Shown piece after piece: positions 1-8,204 of a stretch of 19,609 nt of DNA (position 1 is its first letter; each line of letters opens with the position of its first letter). The translations under genes and the position numbers were made by a program. This stretch comes from Acidimicrobiia bacterium (GTDB taxonomy: Bacteria > Actinomycetota > Acidimicrobiia > Acidimicrobiales > Aldehydirespiratoraceae). The notes under the pieces were generated by a model that did not search any database, was not told the DNA's origin, and saw only the letters and a list, made by a program, of their open reading frames with translations. The stretch is taken from assembly GCA_022824605.1 (NCBI GenBank), contig JAJDZO010000408.1, positions 1-19,609 of the forward strand, given 5' to 3'.

Positions 1-64
1 GTCGCTGCTGGCCCGAGCCGGGCTGGAGATACCGCACAGGTGGCCCCACATCCATTGTCCCTAG
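1..64 (+). other. Left edge; possible 3' tail of an upstream gene
   Basis: The second forward frame is open from the window edge to a TAG at 62-64 and could encode the last 20 residues of an upstream protein, starting SLLARAGLEIPH. The other two forward frames are also open to stops at 69-81, so the assignment cannot be settled here. No clear promoter was recognised between here and the dehydrogenase start at 102. Confidence 0.15.
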
Positions 65-101
65 TCTCTAACCGCCACTAGCCGAGCGAGACAGGAGCGT
101 C

Positions 102-1118
102 ATGCAGGTAGCAGTTGTCACCGGGCCGGGCGAGGTCGAGCTGCGGGACGAGCCTCGGCCCCGGCCCGGACCTGAAGACGTGCTCATAGAGGTGGGCACC
201 TGCGGGCTGTGCACCATGGAGCGACGCCTGTTCGCGGGGACCAAGCCGATCTACCCCGTCGCTCCGGGCCATGAGGCCGCCGGTCGGGTGGTCGAGGTCG
301 GTGCCGCGGTTGCGTTGCTGCCGGGAACTCCCCAGATCGGAGACCTGGTGACCATGGATCTGCTCACCCGGTGCGGCACCTGCCATATGTGCCGCCGTGG
401 CCGCAGCGCCCTGTGCAAGCGACCTCAGGGCGGCGCTCTGAGCGACGGCACCATCTCGATGGGGGCGGGCCTGGCCGAGGTGGTGAGGGTGGCTGCCGCT
501 CAGACCTACCGGGTGGGCGAGATCCCGGTCGAGCACGCCGCGATGGGTGAGCCGCTCGCGTGCGTGGTGCACTCGGTTCGCTTGAGCGGCTTCCGGTCCG
601 GTGATCGGGTGGCGGTCATCGGTGCCGGCTACATGGGTCGCCTGCACCTGGCTCTCTGCGGTGCCTGGGGCGCGGCCTCAGTGGCCATGATCGATGTCAG
701 CGAGGCACGGCAGGCCGAGGCCCTCGGCGCGGGTGCCGACCGGGCAGGCGCGCCCGACGCCGTGACCGGGTGGCTCGGCGGCCACGACATCGTGTTCGTG
801 ACCGCGGGCGTCGCTGGCGCGGTGGAGATGGCGCTCGAGTTGTGCGACGACGCCGGAACGGTGGTGCTGTACGGGGCGTTCCCCAAAGACGTGATGGCGT
901 CGGTCGGCGCCGACCGCATCCATCATCACGAGTTGTCGATCATCGGGGTGTTCAGCCAGGAGCCCGAGGACTGGCGCACGGCTGCGGGCCTGCTGCAATC
1001 GGGCGCTCTGGCTGCCGATCTGGACCGTCTGGTGACCGCCCGCTACAAGCTGGCCGATGTCGCCGACGCTCTGGCCCTCGCCGTCGAGCAGCCCGTCTAC
1101 CGGGTGATGGTCGGCTGA
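102..1118 (+). CDS. Zinc-dependent medium-chain alcohol/polyol dehydrogenase
   Basis: This 338-residue protein belongs to the zinc-binding medium-chain dehydrogenase/reductase family (threonine, sorbitol and related alcohol dehydrogenases), which oxidise secondary alcohols or polyols with NAD(P). Visible features are Cys34 or Cys37 and His57-Glu58 in a GHE motif for the catalytic zinc, Cys91/94/97/105 with structural-zinc spacing, Glu150 in GEPLA, and the Rossmann motif GAGYMG at 174-179. The catalytic domain is at about 1-150 and again at the C terminus, with the cofactor domain between. The ATG follows an AGGAG site at five-base spacing. A carbohydrate-kinase gene starts 34 bases downstream, so the pair probably acts in one sugar or polyol pathway. 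The substrate cannot be read from sequence. Confidence 0.9.
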   Translation: MQVAVVTGPGEVELRDEPRPRPGPEDVLIEVGTCGLCTMERRLFAGTKPIYPVAPGHEAAGRVVEVGAAVALLPGTPQIGDLVTMDLLTRCGTCHMCRRGRSALCKRPQGGALSDGTISMGAGLAEVVRVAAAQTYRVGEIPVEHAAMGEPLACVVHSVRLSGFRSGDRVAVIGAGYMGRLHLALCGAWGAASVAMIDVSEARQAEALGAGADRAGAPDAVTGWLGGHDIVFVTAGVAGAVEMALELCDDAGTVVLYGAFPKDVMASVGADRIHHHELSIIGVFSQEPEDWRTAAGLLQSGALAADLDRLVTARYKLADVADALALAVEQPVYRVMVG

Positions 1119-1152
1119 GCGGCACACCACCGCCGATGCAGGGGCCAATGCG

Positions 1153-2478
1153 GTGAGTTCGGTAGTTGTGGGGGTTGATCTCGGCACCGGCGGGGCTCGG
1201 GCGGTGGCGCTTTCGCCGGGCGGAGATGTGGAGCTCTGGATGTACGAGCCGTTCGCGGGGGCGGGTTCGTGGCCGCAGGGGCGGGCTGATCCGGCTGCGT
1301 GGCTCGACGGTCTGGGCCGTCTTCTGGCCAGGGTCAACGAGTCCGGCTTGGAGATCGCGGCAGTGGGCGTGGGCGGGCAGAGCCCGACGACTGTGCCGTT
1401 GGACGGCCACGGGGGCAGCATCACCGCGGGGATGGCCGCCACCTGCCGTCATCCGGCCGGAAACGGCTTGGACCGCACCGGGCACCACTTGGCCCAGCTC
1501 GAGTTCCTCAGCCACGAAGCGGCCCGCCCGCTGGCCGGCGCGCAGATCTGGGACTGGGCGCTGCGGTGTCTGGGCGCGGGTGACGTCCAGGGGCTGTGGC
1601 CCGGAGAGGAGGCCATCGCGGGCTACGGCGAGCGGGTCGAGGTGGCGACGATCATCGGTCACAGCGACGGGTCGTTGGGGCTGGCGACGGGCACTCCCCT
1701 GGTCAGCGCATCGAACGACGCCTACATGAGCTTCTGGGCGGGTGGTCTGGGCACGCCCCGCCGGGGCCACGACCCCGGCGGCCGCACCGGCGGGCTGGGG
1801 GTGGCGGTGGAAGCGACGCAGCGCCCCGCAGAACTGCCCGGTTACTTCAGCCCGGTGGCCGGGGTGGAGGTGGTGGGCGGCCCCACCAACGGGCACGGTC
1901 AACTGTTGGAGTGGTGGTCGACGGTGTCGGGCCGATCCATCGAGGAACTGTTGACGCTGGCGGAGGGCGTCGGTCCGGGCGCGGGCGGCCTTCTGGTGCT
2001 GCCCTATCACGACGGCGAGAGAGCGCCTCGTTGGGAGTCGCGCCTGCGGGGCGAGATCCACGGCCTGACGTTCGACACCGGTGTGGCCGAGATCGCCCGG
2101 GCGGTGCTGGAGGCGGCCGGATACGGCCTGCGCCATGTTCACGAGGAGCTTCGCCGCGCCGGTGTGGAGATGGACGTGATGTGCTGCGGCGGTTCGCCGG
2201 CGCGCAGCCGTCTGTGGTGCTCGATCAAGGCGTCGGTGCTGGAGGTGGCCGTCGACATGCCCGAGCAGCCCGAGCAACTCTCCGCGCACGGCTGCGCTCT
2301 GGCCGCGGGCGCGGCCCTCGAATGGTGGGACGGCGTAGGCGCGGCGTGCATGGACTCCTGGCCGTTGGCCGAGATGACCCGCATCGAGCCGGTACCCGCA
2401 GAGGCCTACCGCGCCAACTACGAGCGGTTCGTGGCCCTGGGCGACGCCGCTGTCGCCCGGTTGGACGGGCTCGTCTAG
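1153..2478 (+). CDS. FGGY-family carbohydrate kinase (xylulokinase-like), shortened N domain
   Basis: This 441-residue protein resembles the FGGY sugar kinases, which phosphorylate pentuloses, polyols or glycerol with ATP. The N-terminal phosphate loop is VDLGTGGARA, with Asp9. The probable catalytic base is Asp189 in SASNDAYMSFW. The C-terminal domain carries the adenosine-binding signature CGGSPARSRLW and ends with a helix rich in GCALAAGAA. Family members are usually about 480-520 residues, and the catalytic Asp usually lies near residue 230-245, so about 40 residues of the N domain are missing. The usual W-x-D-x-R sugar-contact motif is not apparent; the corresponding stretch reads AGMAATCRHP. 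The GTG start lies nine bases after AGGGG. The gene is second in the dehydrogenase-kinase-VOC operon. The substrate is unknown. Confidence 0.8.
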   Translation: MSSVVVGVDLGTGGARAVALSPGGDVELWMYEPFAGAGSWPQGRADPAAWLDGLGRLLARVNESGLEIAAVGVGGQSPTTVPLDGHGGSITAGMAATCRHPAGNGLDRTGHHLAQLEFLSHEAARPLAGAQIWDWALRCLGAGDVQGLWPGEEAIAGYGERVEVATIIGHSDGSLGLATGTPLVSASNDAYMSFWAGGLGTPRRGHDPGGRTGGLGVAVEATQRPAELPGYFSPVAGVEVVGGPTNGHGQLLEWWSTVSGRSIEELLTLAEGVGPGAGGLLVLPYHDGERAPRWESRLRGEIHGLTFDTGVAEIARAVLEAAGYGLRHVHEELRRAGVEMDVMCCGGSPARSRLWCSIKASVLEVAVDMPEQPEQLSAHGCALAAGAALEWWDGVGAACMDSWPLAEMTRIEPVPAEAYRANYERFVALGDAAVARLDGLV

Positions 2479-2517
2479 CGTGACCGCCACGACCGGCCCG
2501 GCAATGAGGAGGCCACT

Positions 2518-2910
2518 ATGGTGAATCCGCTCATCTTCGTCGATCTGCCCACCCCTGATCCGGAGGCGACCTCGCAGTTCTACGAGACGCTGTTCGACTG
2601 GAAGTACAAGCGGCGCCCGGCCGGCGAGTTCCATGAGGTGCTGCCCGGGGTCAAGCCCAACCTGGGCATCCACCGGGAGACCACCCCGGTGACCGGTCCG
2701 GTGCCGCGCATCTATGTGATGGTGGCCGACCCGCCCGATCGGCTCGCGGTCGCCATGGAGATGGGCGCCACCAAGATGTGGGACGAGGTCTACTGGGAGG
2801 AGTTCGACGCCCGCCACGCCGCCTTCCGCGACCCGTGGGGCAACGAGGTGGTGCTGTGGCGCAACAAGGGCACCTACGTCCCCGGCTCAGCCTCCGAGAA
2901 GAACGCCTGA
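2518..2910 (+). CDS. VOC (glyoxalase/bleomycin-resistance fold) family protein
   Basis: This 130-residue protein has one glyoxalase-type beta-alpha-beta-beta-beta pattern. It opens with PLIFVDLPTPDPEATSQFYETLFDW, typical of the first half of a VOC module, and ends with the strand FRDPWGNEVVLWRN, where the DP-x-GN turn is characteristic. Such proteins are metal-dependent lyases, isomerases, dioxygenases or binding proteins, and a single module usually works as a dimer. A strong GAGGAG site precedes the ATG. It lies 39 bases after the kinase gene and closes the operon. The exact reaction cannot be assigned. Confidence 0.85.
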   Translation: MVNPLIFVDLPTPDPEATSQFYETLFDWKYKRRPAGEFHEVLPGVKPNLGIHRETTPVTGPVPRIYVMVADPPDRLAVAMEMGATKMWDEVYWEEFDARHAAFRDPWGNEVVLWRNKGTYVPGSASEKNA

Positions 2911-2940
2911 GAGGGCGCTCACGGCCCGCGCCTTCGGTTT
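2911..2940. terminator. Terminator-like hairpin between convergent genes
   Basis: Directly after the VOC stop codon, GAGGGCGC (2911-2918) pairs with GCGCCTTC (2928-2935), including one G-T wobble, around a nine-base loop. GGTTT follows. The element lies in the 28-base gap between convergent genes and overlaps the stop of the minus-strand permease, so it could serve either direction. The T-run is short, so intrinsic termination is plausible but unproven. Confidence 0.4.
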
Positions 2941-4603
2941 ACGTCACGACCGCGGTGATGACCTCCACGTCGTGATATTGGCGGTGAGTCACCGACGTCG
3001 CGTAGTGGTTCAGCAACCGCAGCGCGGCGTCGCGTTCGATGACCGCCTCCAAGTCGCGCGCCTCGGGCTCCGACAGCAGCATGATGCGTTCCTGGAGGTT
3101 CTCCGCACCTGATGGCGCGGCCACGAACTCTGCTTCGATAGTGGCTCCGCGCAGGGTGGCGGTCAGCCGAACCTGCCGGTTGGGGTCATAGGAGTGGACG
3201 TCGGATTGGATCAGCACCAACAGCGCCTCCTCGCAGACGGCGTTGAGCCGGTCCTGCAGTTCCTCGCTCTCGACCGGCAAGCTCGAGACGAACTCCTTGA
3301 TCTCCTCGGCACTGAAGGAAGCGAGCGGCAGGTCGACGCGGTGCCGTCTGGTGCGTAGCGTCCGCAGCGCAGTCAACGCGATCAGCACAATGCTCCCGGC
3401 AGTGAGGCCGTTCACGGCATCAAGTCCCTTTGCGTCCCCCAGGGCCGCTCCGACGGCCTCAAAGACAACTCCTGTGCCTATCGGTGCCCACATCACTGCG
3501 GGGCCGGCGCTCTGCTTGATGAAGTTGACAGGTACCAGCTTCGTCACGAGCAAGAGCAGAACGGACAAGAAGTACACGACGACGAGGCCCCGCGGCACCG
3601 CGATCAGGGCTGCCTGGAGTCTCGGGCACACCGCCACCGCGGCGAACACCGCAAGCAGTGGGGCGCGGATGCGTCGGGCATCTCCGCCCGTCTGCAGCAG
3701 CGCGGCGGGCCCGGCCGGCGAATAGCCCAGAGGAATGGTGCCGCCGACGCCGGCGAGGACGCTGCCGGCACCGATGCGGGTATTGGCCCTCTGCACCTCC
3801 CTGAAGTCCAGCACCGGCCGGCCGGAGGCGAGCTGTGCCAGCAGTGACGACACGTTGGCTCTGGCCACCTGCACCAGCGCGAGGATCGCGAACGACGGAG
3901 CCAACATCGCCACCGCTAGCGCGTCGATGCTGCCGGTGGGGATCCACCCGGATGCGGGCAGGCCGATCCACGCCGCGTCAGTGACGAGATCGACGTCGTA
4001 GATCCCGTAGACGGCAGCCGCGGCGGCACCAGCAGCGAGTCCCGCCGGCGGGGCCCACGGTTTCAGAACGGGGGATCCGAGCCTGTTCAGCGCGTAGATC
4101 ACGGTGGCCGCGAGCGCCATGCACACCGGCACGGCCCCTGGCCAGCGAGCGCCTTCTGGTGCATCGATCGCCCGCACCAGCACCGGTAGAAGCGATATGC
4201 ATGCCAGCACCACGAGGGTGATAGAGAACTCCGGGGTGATGAACCCTCGCAGGCTCGCCAGCCACCTCCCGGCGGCGATCTGGAACATCCCCGCGATCAC
4301 TACGAGCACAGCCAGCGTCACGGCTCCGCCGAATTCGAGGGCGAGAACGCAGAACGGGATGCTCATGGGGTCGGCCACGGCGATATAGAGGCTCGTTGAT
4401 CGCAGCGGGCCCACCCGCATCATCGACGCGGCGGTAACCACGGCGCACACGACCAGCGAGGCAACGATGATCCACGAGGCGTTCTCGCCGCCGACAAGCT
4501 CCACTACGAGGAGCGGCAGTAGGACTACCCGCGCCGCGGTTTGAATCGAGACCTGGGACGCAGTGCCGAGCGCGCGCACCGCACTAGCGGTCAAGGTGCG
4601 CAT
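2939..4603 (-). CDS. NCS2-like (xanthine/uracil permease type) membrane protein with GHKL-like C-terminal tail
   Basis: This 554-residue protein has a hydrophobic core of about 420 residues with some 11-13 membrane segments. It resembles the NCS2/SLC23 nucleobase transporter fold: a first helix with a conserved Gln (SQVSIQTAARVVLLPLLVV), RVGPLRSTSLY before the third segment, and a late gating stretch with ANTRIGAGSVLAGVGGTIP. The similarity is distant. Residues about 430-554 are soluble and resemble the anti-sigma/histidine-kinase ATPase fold (DRLNAVCEEALLVLIQ resembles an N-box), but the Mg-binding Asn and glycine-rich boxes are absent, so ATP binding is doubtful. An upstream in-frame TAA fixes the ATG as the first usable start, and its SD-like GAAGG is unusually close. 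The gene lies 94 bases downstream of a solute-binding protein on the same strand. The substrate is unproven. Confidence 0.6.
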   Translation of the reverse strand: MRTLTASAVRALGTASQVSIQTAARVVLLPLLVVELVGGENASWIIVASLVVCAVVTAASMMRVGPLRSTSLYIAVADPMSIPFCVLALEFGGAVTLAVLVVIAGMFQIAAGRWLASLRGFITPEFSITLVVLACISLLPVLVRAIDAPEGARWPGAVPVCMALAATVIYALNRLGSPVLKPWAPPAGLAAGAAAAAVYGIYDVDLVTDAAWIGLPASGWIPTGSIDALAVAMLAPSFAILALVQVARANVSSLLAQLASGRPVLDFREVQRANTRIGAGSVLAGVGGTIPLGYSPAGPAALLQTGGDARRIRAPLLAVFAAVAVCPRLQAALIAVPRGLVVVYFLSVLLLLVTKLVPVNFIKQSAGPAVMWAPIGTGVVFEAVGAALGDAKGLDAVNGLTAGSIVLIALTALRTLRTRRHRVDLPLASFSAEEIKEFVSSLPVESEELQDRLNAVCEEALLVLIQSDVHSYDPNRQVRLTATLRGATIEAEFVAAPSGAENLQERIMLLSEPEARDLEAVIERDAALRLLNHYATSVTHRQYHDVEVITAVVT

Positions 4604-4640
4604 CCTTCGACGCGTCCAGAGCCGTCGATGACGCCACGGA

Positions 4641-4670
4641 GCCCGCGGAGGGGCTTAGAGGCCCGCGGAT
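4641..4670. repeat. Short CCCGCGG repeat/hairpin in the SBP-permease gap
   Basis: GCCCGCGGAG and GCCCGCGGAT occur 20 bases apart, and their CCGCGG cores can also pair with each other around AGGGGCTTAGAGGC. The element lies in the 94-base gap after the solute-binding protein stop on the minus strand. It may attenuate or terminate transcription between the two genes. No T-run follows, so the role is uncertain. Confidence 0.25.
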
Positions 4671-4697
4671 TTGTGCCCCACGCCATCCAGCCCGACC

Positions 4698-6545
4698 TTA
4701 GCTCAGCCGGACTCCATGCAGGAGCACGCGTCCCGAGTTGTTGCACAACAGTTCGGCGCCGTCGGGCGATGTCTGGCCGCAGACGTTGTGCACGCTGTCG
4801 CGAACGCCGATCGTCCAGTTGGTGTGGTAGTAGAAGATGTAGGTGTAGGCGTCGCGGACCATCTCCGCGATCCGGTGCCAGATCTCCACTCGCCGATCCA
4901 GGTCGTCGATCCCCCGCGACTCGAACATGAGCGCATCACGCTCGGGGTCGCAGTAGCGGGGAAAGTTCAGCGAGATGAAGCCGACGGCGTCGCACTCCAG
5001 CCACAGGATGTCGTTGTCGGGACTGACGGCGCCGAACTGCCGCCAGTTGACCACGTTGTAGTTCCCCAGCACCACGTCATTGATCAGCTTGTCCTGAAGC
5101 ACCTCGTCCAGCTCGACGTTGAAGTAGTCCCCCCAGGCGTCGGACTGGACCTCGGCGACTCGAGTGTTCTCGACCGAGGGGCCACCGAATATCAGCTCCA
5201 TGTTGATCCGGCCGCCGGAGCAGTTCCCTGGGTGGTCGGCGCAGTAGGACTCGACCAGGGGGCCGGCCCGCTCCGGCATGTTCGTCTCCTGCTTCACGTC
5301 CGGGTTGTGCCAGACCAGGTCGGGGTGGAACATCGTGTCGGCCGGCGGCGAGGTGCCCTGGCGGATCAGCTCAACGTAGGTGTTCCGGTCCGCAGCGAAC
5401 GTCAGGGCCTGGCGGGCCCGGATGTCGTCGAATGGGGGACGCTGCGAGTTGATCACCGCGAAGCCTTCCTCGGCTCGCACGTTCTCAATGGTCCGGACAT
5501 TGTCCGTCTCCCGCATGATGAGGGTCGCCTCTGCGTTGGTGGTGATCACCAGGTCGAGGTCACCGGCCGCCAGCCGCTTGGCCGCGACGGCCATGTCGGT
5601 GGTGGGATAGAACTCGATGCGGTCCACATGGATGTCGAGGCGGTCGGCCGCCCAGTAATCGGGGTTGCGAACCATCACCGTCTTCTCGTCCTGGACCCGG
5701 CTCTCGATCATGAACGGCCCCTGACCCACCGGCATCTGGTTCAGGGTCTCATCCTGGCGAGCCCGCTCCAACCACTCCGAGGGCAGGACCATGCCCAGCT
5801 GCCCTGTCAGGACCAGCGGGAACCGGGCGGAGGGGTTGTCCAAACGCAGTTCGACGGTGTACTCGTCGAGCTTGCGGATGAACTGGTTGGCATCGATGGT
5901 GTTCCGGTAGGCCAGAGAGAGGACCGGATCGGTGATCTGCGCGCTGACGGTCGCCATCACATCATCGGCATCCAGTTCGGTGCCGTCGTGGAACCGCACC
6001 CCCTCGCGCAGCTTCATGTGCCAGACCGTGCCGTCGCCGATCCTGTCGAACGACTCGGCAAGGTACGGGACCCAGTTCCCCTCCGTGTCGAAGTACGCGA
6101 CCGGATCGAAGATCGGGTAGGCCATCGCGTAGGCCGACGCCGCGAAGTTGTTGGCCGCGGGGTTCAGGCCGTCACTCTCGGCCTCGACGGCCACCCGCAG
6201 CGTGCCGCCGGACGTCAGTGCGGGCACCTCCGATGCCGGGGTGGTCGTGGTGGTCGTGTCGACCGGTGCGAGCAGGGGTTCGGCCTCCGCGTCCAGCGCT
6301 TCGGCCACGTCCTCGTCGACGGCCGGGGCATCGCTCTCGGAGCCCGTCTGGCCGCTGGGCTCGGCGGTGTCAGAGGTACCGGCCTCCGGGCCGCTCGTCG
6401 CCTCCGCGGCGGTATCGACGGGCCGCGGCTCGCCATCGTCGTCCCCACACCCGCCGGCGACGATCGCTGACGCCAGCAACACCGCCAAGAACGTGCGCGG
6501 GCAGGTGCAGTGTCGTCGAGTCGGGACGGGGTGTCTGCTGCTCAT
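4698..6545 (-). CDS. ABC transporter solute-binding lipoprotein, family 5 (oligopeptide/nickel type)
   Basis: This 615-residue exported protein belongs to the SBP_bac_5 family (DppA/OppA/NikA type), the ligand receptor of ABC importers. A basic start and hydrophobic stretch (19-30) lead to a lipobox VAGGC with Cys33, predicted to be lipidated on the outer face of the membrane. Residues about 34-110 form an acidic, low-complexity linker with a run of six Thr. The mature domain starts at GGTLRVAVEAESDGLNP. It shows the family features WHMKLREGVRFHDGTELDADDV, PVGQGPFMIES and ARQALTFAADRNTYVELI. The ATG has an AAAGGA site eight bases upstream. No permease or ATPase subunits are adjacent; the next gene is an NCS2-like transporter. 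The ligand is unknown. Confidence 0.9.
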   Translation of the reverse strand: MSSRHPVPTRRHCTCPRTFLAVLLASAIVAGGCGDDDGEPRPVDTAAEATSGPEAGTSDTAEPSGQTGSESDAPAVDEDVAEALDAEAEPLLAPVDTTTTTTPASEVPALTSGGTLRVAVEAESDGLNPAANNFAASAYAMAYPIFDPVAYFDTEGNWVPYLAESFDRIGDGTVWHMKLREGVRFHDGTELDADDVMATVSAQITDPVLSLAYRNTIDANQFIRKLDEYTVELRLDNPSARFPLVLTGQLGMVLPSEWLERARQDETLNQMPVGQGPFMIESRVQDEKTVMVRNPDYWAADRLDIHVDRIEFYPTTDMAVAAKRLAAGDLDLVITTNAEATLIMRETDNVRTIENVRAEEGFAVINSQRPPFDDIRARQALTFAADRNTYVELIRQGTSPPADTMFHPDLVWHNPDVKQETNMPERAGPLVESYCADHPGNCSGGRINMELIFGGPSVENTRVAEVQSDAWGDYFNVELDEVLQDKLINDVVLGNYNVVNWRQFGAVSPDNDILWLECDAVGFISLNFPRYCDPERDALMFESRGIDDLDRRVEIWHRIAEMVRDAYTYIFYYHTNWTIGVRDSVHNVCGQTSPDGAELLCNNSGRVLLHGVRLS

Positions 6546-6645
6546 GGTCCCATCCTTTCAGGTCTCCGCGACCGACTCGGACCCGGCCGTCAAGTCGAGT
6601 TGCGACGTGGGCCGGTACGTGGGCGCTCGGCCTCTCGGGCCGGGC

Positions 6646-6675
6646 TTGCCCGCGATGGTCCTCAGGGCGTACCGT
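6646..6675 (+). promoter_or_regulatory. Candidate promoter for the VOC-MDR pair
   Basis: In the 165-base divergent region between the lipoprotein gene and the second VOC gene, TTGCCC (6646-6651) and TACCGT (6670-6675) are 18 bases apart. They match a TTG-type -35 and the TAnnnT actinobacterial -10. Transcription would begin about 30 bases before the ATG at 6711. This is a pattern match only. Confidence 0.3.
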
Positions 6676-6710
6676 CCGCCCAACAGTTCACCACAGCAGG
6701 GGAAAGAGCT

Positions 6711-7079
6711 ATGTCAGCACCGAATCTGGGGAGCATCCTCGTGGGGTCGTCGCAGGTCGACACCATGAAGGACTGGTACCGGGCGTGCTTCTCGCCCGAC
6801 GAGAACGAGATGGGAGCGTTCGCCTTCGGCGGTGTCCAGCTCTTCATCGAGGAGCACAGCGAGGTGTCGGGACCCAGCGAGAACGGGCACCGGATCATCC
6901 TCAACCTCGACGTGAGCGGTTGCCGCGACCTCGAGGCTCACCTCAATGACCAGGGAGTCACCTGGGTGCGTGAGGTGGAGCAGATGCCCTTCGGCCTGAT
7001 CGGCACCGTGGCTGATCCCGACGGCAACGTGCTGCAGATCATCGAGTGGGGAGCCACCCCCGACGAGGGTCACGGCTAG
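6711..7079 (+). CDS. VOC family protein
   Basis: This 122-residue protein has a single glyoxalase-fold module: LGSILVGSSQVDTMKDWYRACF at the start, a central stretch RIILNLDVSGCRDLEAHLNDQG, and the closing strand GTVADPDGNVLQIIEW with the DPDGN turn. The reading frame stays open well upstream, but ATG 6711 is preferred because GGGGAAAGAG lies just before it and the VOC fold begins there. The gene is divergent from the lipoprotein gene and lies 60 bases before an MDR reductase. It is clearly different in sequence from the VOC protein at 2518-2910. The reaction is unknown. Confidence 0.85.
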   Translation: MSAPNLGSILVGSSQVDTMKDWYRACFSPDENEMGAFAFGGVQLFIEEHSEVSGPSENGHRIILNLDVSGCRDLEAHLNDQGVTWVREVEQMPFGLIGTVADPDGNVLQIIEWGATPDEGHG

Positions 7080-7139
7080 CGCACCGTTCGCGGCAGCGAC
7101 TGCCGCTGATCGACTCACATACGGAGGCTGGACGCAACG

Positions 7140-8186
7140 ATGAAGGCGATGATGTACCGCGCCTCGGGCGGGCCCGAGGTGCTGGAGTACACCGATGTGG
7201 CCGACCCGGTGCCTGGCGACGGCGATGTGGTGGTGGATGTGGCCGCCACCGCGCTCAACCGGCTGGACCTGCTTCAGCGCAACGGCTGGTATCACATGCC
7301 GGGGTTCACCTACCCCCACATCGCCGGCATGGACATCGCCGGAGTGGTGTCGGAGGTGGGCGCCGCAGTCACGCAGTGGCGGCCCGGCGACCGGGTGGTG
7401 CTCGATCCGTCGCTGGCCGGAGTGGCTGAGAACTCCAAGCTGGCCGGGATGGGCGACCTCTACGGCGAACTCGGCATCCTGGGCGCCACCGTCGACGGGG
7501 GCTACGCCTCCAAGTGCATGGCACCGGCCTCGCACTGCTACCGGGTGCCCGCCCACGTCTCGCTGGAGCAGGCGGCCACGTTCCCGACAGTGTGGCTCAC
7601 CGCCGGTCATGCGCTGTTCTACACGGGCGGCCTGTCCGCGGGTGAGACGGTGCTGATCCACGCAGCCGGTTCGGGGGTGTCGGTGGCCGGGATCCAGCTG
7701 GCCAAGCATGCCGGCGCCACCGTGCTGGCCACCGCCGGGACCGACGCCAAGTGCGACAGGGCCGCTGAGATCGGTGCCGACCATGTGCTCAACAACCGCA
7801 CCGGCGACGTGACCGGCTGGGCCATGGGGGTTACCGCCGGCCGGGGCGTGGACATGGTGTTCGACCATGTGGGCACCGCCCTGTTCACCCAGTCGATGTT
7901 CTCGCTGGCCGTCGGTGGCCGGCTGGTCAACTGCGGCAACGCATCGGGCGACACGGCCACCATCAGCTCGCTCGGCCACCTGTTCCACAACGGTCTGCAG
8001 ATCCTGGGCTCGGACCCGTACCGTCCCGACGAGATGGGGCCGTTGTGGGACACCTTCTGTGCGGGCGTCGGCTCGGGCGAGTTCACCGCCGTGATCGATT
8101 CGGAGTTCCCGCTGACCGAGGCGGCCGCCGCTCAGCAGAAGATGTTGGAGAGCGACTTCTTCGGCAAGATCCTGCTGCGCCCCTAG
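7140..8186 (+). CDS. Quinone oxidoreductase-like MDR protein (zinc-free)
   Basis: This 348-residue medium-chain reductase resembles the NADPH:quinone reductase/enoyl reductase branch. It starts MKAMMYRASGGPEVLEYTDV, has NRLDLLQRNGWY and GMDIAGVVSEVG in the catalytic domain, and VLIHAAGSGVSVAGIQLAKHAG as the dinucleotide-binding fold. The structural-zinc Cys cluster of alcohol dehydrogenases is absent: the loop after GDRVVLDPS has no Cys set. It is therefore more likely to reduce a quinone, enone or enoyl thioester with NADPH than to oxidise an alcohol. GGAGG lies 12 bases before the first ATG; two further in-frame ATGs follow within 12 bases. It is in operon with the VOC gene, and its stop is 18 bases from a convergent gene. 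Confidence 0.88.
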   Translation: MKAMMYRASGGPEVLEYTDVADPVPGDGDVVVDVAATALNRLDLLQRNGWYHMPGFTYPHIAGMDIAGVVSEVGAAVTQWRPGDRVVLDPSLAGVAENSKLAGMGDLYGELGILGATVDGGYASKCMAPASHCYRVPAHVSLEQAATFPTVWLTAGHALFYTGGLSAGETVLIHAAGSGVSVAGIQLAKHAGATVLATAGTDAKCDRAAEIGADHVLNNRTGDVTGWAMGVTAGRGVDMVFDHVGTALFTQSMFSLAVGGRLVNCGNASGDTATISSLGHLFHNGLQILGSDPYRPDEMGPLWDTFCAGVGSGEFTAVIDSEFPLTEAAAAQQKMLESDFFGKILLRP

Positions 8187-8204
8187 CCCCTCCCGTCCCC
8201 GGCT

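Noticed and set aside
952..2817. Long minus-strand open frame (621 codons) opposite the kinase and VOC genes
   Set aside because: It is a high-GC shadow frame with low-complexity Arg/His/Gly-rich content and no family resemblance, covered by three well-supported plus-strand genes.
6230..6265. Thr-codon run (repeat-like GTGGTCGTG stretch) in the lipoprotein gene
   Set aside because: It is in frame and encodes the Thr-rich linker; it is not a separate repeat element or CRISPR-like array.
4671..6470. Plus-strand open frame of 599 codons opposite the solute-binding lipoprotein
   Set aside because: The composition is Val/Gly/Asp/His-rich shadow sequence without domains; the opposite strand has a lipobox and family-5 motifs.
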